DNA of 64,000 bases from Egicoccus sp. AB-alg2 (GTDB taxonomy: Bacteria; Actinomycetota; Nitriliruptoria; Nitriliruptorales; Nitriliruptoraceae). The stretch spans positions 434,001 through 498,000 of the forward strand of contig NZ_JBGUAX010000002.1 of NCBI RefSeq assembly GCF_041821065.1. Direction: 5' to 3'. Made by a program: the position numbers and the translations under genes. The notes under the pieces were generated by a model that saw only the letters and a program-made list of their open reading frames with translations, did not search any database and had not been told where the DNA came from. Below, piece after piece: positions 57,686 to 64,000 of the stretch (position 1 is the stretch's first letter; the number at the start of each line of letters is the position of its first letter).

Positions 57686-58147
57686 ATGAGCCGCAAGATC
57701 GCCACCGCCGACCGCGTCGACCGCGACGCGCTCCTCGACTTCGTCCGTCCGCGCCACAAGGTCGTGCTGACGACCTTCCGCGCCGACGGCGGACTGCAGT
57801 CCTCACCGGTCACGGCCGGTGTCGACGGCGACGGGCGCCTGGTCGTCGCCACCTACCCGCAGCGCGCCAAGACGCGCAACCTGCGCCGCGACCCGCGGGC
57901 CAGTGCCGTCGTGCTGTCCGACGACTGGGACGGTCCGTGGGTCCAGCTCGACGGGCACGCGGAGGTGCTGGACGTCCCCGAGGCCGTCGAGCCGCTGGTC
58001 GAGTACTTCCGCGTCATCTCCGGCGAGCACCCCGACTGGGACGAGTACCGGCGGGCGATGGTGGACCAGGGCAAGAGCCTGCTGGGAATGACGATCGAAC
58101 GCTGGGGCCCGATCGCCACCGGCGGCTTCCCACCCGAGCTCGCCTGA
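57686..58147 (+). CDS. PPOX-class F420/flavin-dependent oxidoreductase
   Basis: 153 residues, split beta-barrel fold. LDFVRPRHKVVLTTFRADGGLQSSPVTAGVD (in pieces RHKVVLTTFRADGG and LQSSPVTAGVDGDGRL), TYPQRAKTRNLRRDPRASAVVL with the phosphate-contacting Lys/Arg, and WVQLDGHAEVLD are typical of the pyridoxamine-oxidase-like FDORs of actinobacteria, many of which use F420. C-terminal MTIERWGP is also typical. Substrate unknown. Starts an operon-like run with the DJ-1 and MFS genes. Confidence 0.87.
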   Translation: MSRKIATADRVDRDALLDFVRPRHKVVLTTFRADGGLQSSPVTAGVDGDGRLVVATYPQRAKTRNLRRDPRASAVVLSDDWDGPWVQLDGHAEVLDVPEAVEPLVEYFRVISGEHPDWDEYRRAMVDQGKSLLGMTIERWGPIATGGFPPELA

Positions 58148-58173
58148 GCGGGCCCGTCCACGCCGAGGCTCCC

Positions 58174-58797
58174 GTGGCACTGCGCATCGCCCTGCTGCTC
58201 TTCGACGGCTGCGACCTGCTGGACGTCGGCGGCCCCTACGAAGTGCTGCTGACCGCCAACCGGCTTGCCGAGCGGGACGGACGGGAGGTCCCCTTCGACG
58301 TCGTCACCGTCGCGCCCGACGAGCGGCCGTTGGCGGCCTACGGCGGGCTCGGCCTGCGCGCCGACGCGACCGTCGACGCGGTCGACGATCTCGACGTGGT
58401 GATCGTGCCCGGCCTGATCGACGTGCCCCGCGCGCTGCAGGACGGCGGCCTGCTCGCAGCCGTCGCCGGGCTCGTCCGCCGCAGCGCGGTCACCAGTTCG
58501 GTCTGCACGGGTGCGTTCCTGCTCGCCGAGGTCGGCGTACTGGCAGGCCGCGCGGCGACGACCCACCACGAGGACGCGGCCGACCTGGCCGCGCGCGACG
58601 ACGTCGGCGAGGTCGTCACGGGCCGGCGCTGGGTCGACACGGGTGACGTCGTCACCGGCGGCGGGCTGTCCAGCGGGCTGGCGCTGGGACTGCACCTCGT
58701 CGACCGGTTCGTCGGCCGTGACCTGGCCCTGGCGACGGCCCGGCAGCTCGAGCACCCGTGGGATCCCGAGGGACGCGACCAGGTCTCCGCCCCATGA
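58174..58797 (+). CDS. DJ-1/PfpI-family protein (isonitrile-hydratase-like)
   Basis: 207 residues. RIALLLFDGCDLLDVGGPYEVL is the typical N-terminus; DLDVVIVPGLIDVP and SSVCTGAFLLAEVGVLAGR carry the nucleophile elbow with the reactive Cys; THHEDAADL and GGGLSSGLALGLHLV follow. No AraC DNA-binding domain, so it is a free enzyme or stress protein of the GATase1/InhA group. GTG start. It overlaps the MFS gene by 4 nt, suggesting coupled translation. Confidence 0.87.
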   Translation: MALRIALLLFDGCDLLDVGGPYEVLLTANRLAERDGREVPFDVVTVAPDERPLAAYGGLGLRADATVDAVDDLDVVIVPGLIDVPRALQDGGLLAAVAGLVRRSAVTSSVCTGAFLLAEVGVLAGRAATTHHEDAADLAARDDVGEVVTGRRWVDTGDVVTGGGLSSGLALGLHLVDRFVGRDLALATARQLEHPWDPEGRDQVSAP

Positions 58798-60113
58798 CCC
58801 CGCCCCTCAGCGAGCGCCTCTACCAGCGGCTCGTCGGGACGGACGACGGCGCGGCCGGCGGGCTGGACCAGGAGGTCGCCGCCGCGGTTCCCCGCAACGC
58901 CACCCGGCAGGTGGGTGCGCTGGCACTGCAGAGCGCCGGTGATCTCGTGGTCGACGCGAAGACCGTGCTGGCCTGGCTGTTGGCGGCCGTCGGGGCTCCG
59001 ACGGCCGTCGCCGGCCTGCTCGTGCCGGTCCGGGAGTCCGGGTCGATGCTGCCCCAGGCGGCACTGGTGCCATGGCTACGGCGCAAGCCCGTGCGCAAGT
59101 GGGTGTGGGTCGCGGGCGCGGTCGGGCAGTTCGCCGCCGTGACGGTGATGGCCCTGCTGGCGGCGACGGCGACCGGCGCGACGGCCGGCTGGGGCATCCT
59201 GGCCGCGCTCGCGGGGTTCGCCCTGGCCCGCTCGTTGACGTCGCTCGCCTCCAAGGACGTCCTGGGGCGGACCATCCCGCCCGGGCAGCGTGGCCAGATC
59301 AACGGGTGGGCGTCGGTGGCCTCGGGGGTGGTGGCGATCACCCTCGGGCTCGCGCTGCGCGTGTTCGGCGGCGACGAGACCGACCCGGTCGCGTTGGCGT
59401 GGCTGATCGGGGTCGGGGGGCTCACGTGGCTGCTCGCCGCGGCCGTGTTCGCCGGCGTCGTCGAGCGGCCCGAGCCGGACCCGGCCGACGACGCCCCCGG
59501 CGCGGTCGCGACCGCCGTCCGACTGCTGCGCGACGATCGGCCGTTCCGCCACTTCGTCGTCGCACGCACCCTGCTGCTGGTGTCGGCGCTCACCCCGCCG
59601 TTCGTGGTCACGCTGGCCGGCCAGCAGGGCGGCGCGGGTCTGGCCGGGCTGGGGCCATTCGTGCTCGGCAGCGGGATCGCGTCGCTGATCGGTGGGCGGC
59701 TGTGGGGCCGGGCGTCGGACCGCTCCAGCCGCCTGGTGATGGTGGCGGCAGCGGTGATCGCGACCGGCATCACGCTGACCTTCCTCGCCGTCCTGCAGGT
59801 CGACGCGCTGCGTGAGGCCGCGTGGTTGTACCCGACGACCTACCTGCTGCTCGCGATCGCCCACACCGGCACACGCATCGGCCGGAAGACCTACGTGGTG
59901 GACCTGGCCAGCGGCAACCAACGCACCGAGTACGTCGCGGTGTCCAACGCCGCGATGGGACTGCTGCTGCTGGTCACGGGCGCGGTCAGTTCCGCGGTGG
60001 CGACGCAGGGCCCGCAGGCGGCGCTGCTGTTCCTCGCCGTGCTGGGTCTGGTGGCCGTCCCGGTGGGGCTGCGTCTCCCGGAGGTCAGCGGCGAACGCGC
60101 CGCGGCCGGCTGA
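58794..60113 (+). CDS. Major facilitator superfamily transporter
   Basis: 439 residues, about twelve helices. An early amphipathic region (LYQRLVGTDDGAAGGLDQEV) precedes ALQSAGDLVVDAKTVLAWLL; the loop RTIPPGQRGQINGWASVASG and the second half GRLWGRASDRSSRLVMVAAAV carry MFS-like charged motifs. The central loop (RPEPDPADDAPG) divides the two halves. Substrate unknown; its position with DJ-1 and F420-type genes suggests export of a toxic small molecule, which is only a guess. Confidence 0.82.
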   Translation: MTPPLSERLYQRLVGTDDGAAGGLDQEVAAAVPRNATRQVGALALQSAGDLVVDAKTVLAWLLAAVGAPTAVAGLLVPVRESGSMLPQAALVPWLRRKPVRKWVWVAGAVGQFAAVTVMALLAATATGATAGWGILAALAGFALARSLTSLASKDVLGRTIPPGQRGQINGWASVASGVVAITLGLALRVFGGDETDPVALAWLIGVGGLTWLLAAAVFAGVVERPEPDPADDAPGAVATAVRLLRDDRPFRHFVVARTLLLVSALTPPFVVTLAGQQGGAGLAGLGPFVLGSGIASLIGGRLWGRASDRSSRLVMVAAAVIATGITLTFLAVLQVDALREAAWLYPTTYLLLAIAHTGTRIGRKTYVVDLASGNQRTEYVAVSNAAMGLLLLVTGAVSSAVATQGPQAALLFLAVLGLVAVPVGLRLPEVSGERAAAG

Positions 60114-60145
60114 CGCCCGCGGGCGCCGGCCGTCGGCCGCGTCAG
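60110..60145. terminator. Hairpin joining the stop codons of convergent MFS genes
   Basis: CTGACGC (60110-60116) pairs with GCGTCAG (60139-60145) around a GC-rich loop with its own inner GGCCG/CGGCC pairing. Each outer arm contains one of the two convergent stop codons. Confidence 0.4.
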
Positions 60146-61413
60146 GTCCCCGCCTGGGTGCCGGCGTGCGACAGCGTGCGCCGGACGAGGAGGACACCGG
60201 CGGCAGCGGCGGCCAGACCGCCGGCGACCATCGCCCACGCCGCGAGGTACGACACCCGGCCGGCGAGCGTGCCGAAGGCCAGCGGCCCGAGTGCTCCCCC
60301 GAGCCCGAGGCCGCTGAGCACCACACCCGCGGCCGTCGCCGGCGCGGCCGGATTGGCCCGCACGGCCGCGAGGAACGCCAGCCCGGTCCAGCCCCAGCCG
60401 CCACCGAGGACCAGCACGGCGGCCAGCACCGAGACCGCCGGGACCACGGACAGCCCCAGCACGACGGCGGCCAGGCAACCCGTCACGCAGAGCACCAGCA
60501 CGGCCCGCATGGGGTCCGTCCCCGGCAGGTCCGCCCAGCGGCCGGCACCGATCCGGACGACGATGCTCGCCACGCTCGCGACCGCCAGGACCAGCCCGGC
60601 GACCGTCGGCGTCAGGCCCTGGGCCAGCAGGCCGGGAACCAGGAACGTGGCCGCGGCCGTGGCCGCACCGGCGCCCAGGCCGACCCCGACGGCGAAGCCG
60701 AGGGTGGCCGACGAGACGCGCGGCCTGCTCGCGCCGGTCGCGGGCGGATCGGCGGTCGCATCGGCGACCGCTTCGGCGACCCGCGCGTCGACCGCCTGCG
60801 CGTCGCCGACCGGTGCGTCGGCGGCGCCTGTGTCGGGGACCGGTGCGTCGGTCCTCGACGTGCCCACCGGCCGCCGATCGACGCCGCGCAGCAGGACCAG
60901 CACGACGGCGGCCACCACCGCGCCACCGAGGAACGCCGGCCGCCACCCGAGCGGCGCTGCGATCACGGGGACCGCGACACCGGCGAACAGCGACGCCGCC
61001 GGCACGCTGGCCTCCTTGAGCCCGAAGGCCTGGCCGTGCTGGCCCGCGGTCAGACGGTCCGCGAAGGCGCGGGCCGCGCCGGTGTCGACCAGCCCCACCG
61101 AGACGCCCACGAGCGACAGCGGCAGGACCAGCGTCAGCCACGTCCGCGCGAACGCCGCGACGGCCACGGCGACGAGCCCGGCCAGCACCACCCCGGTCCG
61201 CAACGTCGGTCCTGCCCCGACCCGTTCGCTCAGCCGTCCGGCCGGGGTCGCGGCCGCGGCGGCGACGAGGAACACGACGGTGATGATGGCACCGATCGCG
61301 GCCTCGCCGAGGCCGAGCTCCTGCCGGATGTTCTCGCTCAGGGCCCCGAGCAGGAAGATCGGCACCATCGCCGTCGTCAGGGCCGCCGCGGCCGGCCCGA
61401 CCGTCCGAACCAC
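60142..61413 (-). CDS. Major facilitator superfamily transporter
   Basis: 423 residues. Twelve helices; ATPAGRLSERVGAGPTLRTG is a good A-motif after helix 2, and GVSVGLVDTGAARAFADRLTAGQHGQAFGLKEAS (in pieces) lies between helices 4 and 5. The central loop contains a run of Asp/Ala-Pro repeats (PVPDTGAADAPVGDAQAVD), which is low-complexity. GTG start. Substrate unknown; convergent with the preceding carrier, to which it is not closely similar. Confidence 0.82.
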   Translation of the reverse strand: MVRTVGPAAAALTTAMVPIFLLGALSENIRQELGLGEAAIGAIITVVFLVAAAAATPAGRLSERVGAGPTLRTGVVLAGLVAVAVAAFARTWLTLVLPLSLVGVSVGLVDTGAARAFADRLTAGQHGQAFGLKEASVPAASLFAGVAVPVIAAPLGWRPAFLGGAVVAAVVLVLLRGVDRRPVGTSRTDAPVPDTGAADAPVGDAQAVDARVAEAVADATADPPATGASRPRVSSATLGFAVGVGLGAGAATAAATFLVPGLLAQGLTPTVAGLVLAVASVASIVVRIGAGRWADLPGTDPMRAVLVLCVTGCLAAVVLGLSVVPAVSVLAAVLVLGGGWGWTGLAFLAAVRANPAAPATAAGVVLSGLGLGGALGPLAFGTLAGRVSYLAAWAMVAGGLAAAAAGVLLVRRTLSHAGTQAGT

Positions 61414-61493
61414 GCGCTGCCCTCCTCACGACCGCCGAGCGCCGGACAGCATCGCACAGCCCGCACACGCGGCCCTCACCGCCGGGCGCGGGA

Positions 61494-62639
61494 TCAGCCG
61501 GCCGAGGCGGTCGCGCGCCGGTAGCGCTCCCCGCGGTCGGTGGTGGTCCGCTCCCAGCGCCCGGACAGGCTGGCCGTCGAGGCGAGCCGGACCTCGCCCC
61601 GCCAGCGGTACGTGGTGGGCCAACGCCGGAAGGTCGGCAGCAACCGGGTCACCGCCCGCAGCAGCGGCGGCAGCCCCGAGGGCGGGCGCCACGGCTCGGT
61701 GACGTCGAGCCCGAGGGAGATTCGCTCCCCTGCCCGGGTCGCCTGCCACACGCCGCCCGTCATCGCGTTCCCGTCGACCGCGACCTCCCACGCACCGGTG
61801 ACCGTCCGGCCCTCGGGAAGGCTTTCGAGGGCCGGTAGCGCGGGATCGAGCACGAACGTGGCGGCGTGTCCACTGGCCTCGGCGCGGACACCGGCGATCC
61901 CGTGCCCGCCGGTAGCGAGCACGACCGGCCCGGGATCCGCCACGTCGACCGGCGTGAGCGCCCGGTCGCCGGTTCGACAGACCGTCGCCACGACCAGCGG
62001 CGCGGCGGCCTTGACGAGGTGACGCCGGTGCAGGCCGGCACCCGGGAGGATCCCGGTGGAAACCTCGCGTCCGTCGATGTGGATCCGCGGCGGCTGCGAC
62101 GTCCGACGCAGCAGGTCGAAGCCGTGCAGGACGACCAGCAGCAAGGAGGCGGGTGCGTCGATGCCGGCCCCGACCGGCGCGAGCAGCACACCGCTCCGCC
62201 GGGGGCCGGCCTCGCGGTCGTCGAGCACGATCTCGATCTCGCGCCCCTCCCGGTCGAGGAAGCGCACCTCGGCACGGACCCCGTCGGGTCCGACCTCGAG
62301 CACGTCCGCGTCGAAGACGGTCTCCACCCAGGCGCCGGTGCCGCCCCCGATGTGGTAGGTCGCGCGATCCAGCCGCAGTTCCGGCGCCGCGTAGTAGTCC
62401 GTGCGGCGGTCCTCGCGTCGCGAGAGGAACGCCAGCAGCCCGCGGCCGTGCACGTCGTCGTCGAACCACTGCAGTTCGAGCCCGTCGTAGACCGGGTGGT
62501 CGGCCAGCTCGCAGTTCATGAACCGCGCGACACGGTCGACCCCGACGTCGAACGGGCACAGCAGGGCCGGAGCGTCGACGTCACCGGCCGTCGGGGTGCC
62601 CGTCGCAGGGGTCGACGCGAGCCGTCGTCCGGTCACCAT
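61494..62639 (-). CDS. Conserved-looking protein of unknown function
   Basis: 381 residues, no signal peptide or membrane helix. It appears to be mostly beta structure: [81 protein letters not shown] (each given here only as short pieces [22 protein letters not shown] and [10 protein letters not shown]) and a C-terminal [10 protein letters not shown]. Composition is far from random and codon use matches neighbours, so it is a real gene. I do not recognise the family. ATG 62639 with GGAGG 7 nt upstream. Confidence 0.65.
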   Translation of the reverse strand: MVTGRRLASTPATGTPTAGDVDAPALLCPFDVGVDRVARFMNCELADHPVYDGLELQWFDDDVHGRGLLAFLSRREDRRTDYYAAPELRLDRATYHIGGGTGAWVETVFDADVLEVGPDGVRAEVRFLDREGREIEIVLDDREAGPRRSGVLLAPVGAGIDAPASLLLVVLHGFDLLRRTSQPPRIHIDGREVSTGILPGAGLHRRHLVKAAAPLVVATVCRTGDRALTPVDVADPGPVVLATGGHGIAGVRAEASGHAATFVLDPALPALESLPEGRTVTGAWEVAVDGNAMTGGVWQATRAGERISLGLDVTEPWRPPSGLPPLLRAVTRLLPTFRRWPTTYRWRGEVRLASTASLSGRWERTTTDRGERYRRATASAG

Positions 62640-63167
62640 CACCACGCCTCCGGCAGGACCGACACACCGAGGGTCCACGGTGTGCCGGTCACGGGCCAGG
62701 GCCCGACGGCCCGTCGCGCCCGCCGAAGGACCGAGCGACGCGAACGATCCGGCACCGATCGCGCGCTTGGCGTAACGGAGCGGTGCACGCGTGACTCAGC
62801 CCCGGGGACGGCGAGGCAACCTCGATGTCGAGGCGGAGACGCTTGGTCGAGCCAGCGAGGCACCGGTGCGCCGCTGGCCGACCGTGCGTCGCTCGTTCGA
62901 CCCAGTGCCGACGGTTCGACGCGGGGTCCGTCCCGGCGGTCGGCATGCTCGAAACCTGGCCATTGTCAGGGAATGGGCGTTCGCGCCGTCAGCCCGGGCC
63001 GTCGGCATGCTCGAAACCTGGCCATGCTCAGGGAGTGGGCGGCCGCCGGTCCGCCCCGGACGTCGGCACGCCGGAAACCGCCGTGTGTGCACGGTGCCGG
63101 CGCACGATGGACCGACGCCGTGATTCCACGGCTGGCCGAGGTGAGCCCATCGAGGCGGCTGGCGAAC
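62640..63167. other. 528-bp intergenic stretch with repeats
   Basis: No coding sequence is supported. The right part (62939-63079) holds a 62-bp-spaced direct repeat. The left part shows no clear hairpin or operator. Open frames across it consist of Arg/Pro/Gly-rich noise and echoes of the repeat. Confidence 0.6.
62939..63079. repeat. Two full and one partial copy of a ~41-bp repeat at 62-bp spacing
   Basis: Copy 1 (62939-62979) and copy 2 (63001-63041) share GTCGGCATGCTCGAAACCTG and the following bases with only a few mismatches. A shortened, diverged third copy starts at 63062 (GTCGGCACGCCGGAAACC). The spacers of about 21 bp differ. Confidence 0.8.
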
Positions 63168-63587
63168 TCAGGCGGTGTCGAGGCCGGCGCGGACGCGGAG
63201 CAACTGCGCGAAACCGGTGGGGTCCTGCACCGTCACGGTCATGCCCGTGTGCCGCAGGACGCGGTGTCCGGCGAGGGCGCCGACCGGCTCGTCGAACTGC
63301 ACGCAGACCCCGGTCCGGGCGTTCGTACCGAACGTCACCCCCCGGTCGGCCAGCGAGAGGTGCGGACCGATCACCTTGAGCGGCGTGAACGGCCCGGTGA
63401 CCGTGACGTCGCGGATGTTGTCCACCGTCGTGTCCAGCAGCCACGGCCCGAACCTGGCTCGGAGCACCCCCGCACCGACCACGACCTGGGCCGTGGCCGG
63501 CGTGACGCCGAGCAGCCGGAGCAGCGGCCGGTAGCGCCCGTCGAAGTCGAACTCGAACGCCTGCATCGTGCCCTGCTCGACCATCAT
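63168..63587 (-). CDS. Conserved actinobacterial hypothetical protein
   Basis: 139 residues. [66 protein letters not shown] (in pieces) and [10 protein letters not shown] resemble a family of small mycobacterial and related conserved proteins with PH-like beta structure. No membrane segment. Function unknown. ATG 63587 with GAGG upstream; the next ATG, 3 nt on, is equally possible. Divergent from typA. Confidence 0.72.
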   Translation of the reverse strand: MMVEQGTMQAFEFDFDGRYRPLLRLLGVTPATAQVVVGAGVLRARFGPWLLDTTVDNIRDVTVTGPFTPLKVIGPHLSLADRGVTFGTNARTGVCVQFDEPVGALAGHRVLRHTGMTVTVQDPTGFAQLLRVRAGLDTA

Positions 63588-63770
63588 CTCACCCTCGCGC
63601 CGCGGACCGCACGGGTCGGGGGTACCGCGTGGCGCGGCGACGTGTGGGCGTCGCACCCCGTCCCGATGGCTGCCCGGCCCGTCGCCGGTACGCTTGGCCG
63701 ACTCCGTGCGCGCTCACCTTCCGCCGCGCCGGTGGCTCCTCCCGCTTCCCTCGAACACTCGGGTTCCTCT

Positions 63771-64000
<230 letters not shown>

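Noticed and set aside
62939-63079. CRISPR array
   Set aside because: Repeats of about 41 bp with 21-bp spacers have the wrong proportions, the third copy is degenerate, and no cas gene is in the window.

Overview
The window is very GC-rich, uses GTG and TTG starts freely, and packs its genes into operons with 4-nt ATGA/GTGA overlaps. Its gene content is that of a free-living actinobacterium: a DasR-type amino-sugar regulon, a MarP-like CvpA/trypsin protease, an MprAB/PepD-like signalling unit, an F420-type flavin-fold reductase, a SNF2 helicase with SWIM partner and BadF-type sugar kinase. Many predicted proteins are acidic, and the window carries genes for the osmolyte N-acetylglutaminylglutamine amide, which fits a saline or alkaline habitat. 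A deep-branching class such as Nitriliruptoria would fit, but this is inference; no rRNA or tRNA gene was seen.

Layout. 0-8.4 kb: end of an RND/MMPL transporter, a thioredoxin-reductase-like enzyme, a probable toxin-antitoxin remnant, then a mainly minus-strand block (anchored hypothetical, AhpE-like peroxiredoxin, 5-FTHF cyclo-ligase-like protein, RmuC, NAGGN-type M42 peptidase, Sir2 deacylase) and two small plus-strand genes. 8.5-20.8 kb: the central unit, a divergent regulon for peptidoglycan and chitin amino sugars. A secreted family-10-like glycosyl hydrolase faces a DasR-like GntR gene across an intergenic region with three DasR-type operators. Behind the regulator are a GlcNAc-type kinase, an ABC importer without its ATPase, a TIM-barrel protein with no canonical start codon, MurQ, AnmK, NagA and a SIS-domain deaminase. 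Together these would convert imported GlcNAc, MurNAc and anhydro-MurNAc to fructose-6-phosphate.

20.8-35.5 kb: rhomboid protease with N-terminal zinc finger; an uncharacterised four-gene operon (DUF59 protein, amidohydrolase, acetamidase/formamidase with a Cys4 insertion, and a ThiS/MoaD-like protein ending in GG) facing an IclR regulator; HisN-like phosphatase; a voltage-sensor-like membrane protein; asnO and ngg; an esterase; glpD; a second formamidase-family protein. 35.6-46.3 kb: SURF1, a LuxR-type response regulator overlapping convergently with a histidine kinase that follows a sugar-binding-type lipoprotein, a DapA-like protein lacking the Schiff-base lysine, GNAT, YczE-like, an M23 peptidase, and an OmpR-type two-component pair.

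46.5-64 kb: HtrA-like protease next to that pair, SDR, AtuA-family protein, SWIM/SNF2 operon, MarP-like protease, a decayed ABC-2 drug exporter, an F420/flavin reductase, DJ-1/PfpI protein, two MFS carriers, two conserved hypotheticals flanking a 62-bp repeat, and the start of typA. The least explained unit is the DUF59/amidohydrolase/formamidase/GG-protein operon at 22.6-25.6 kb.
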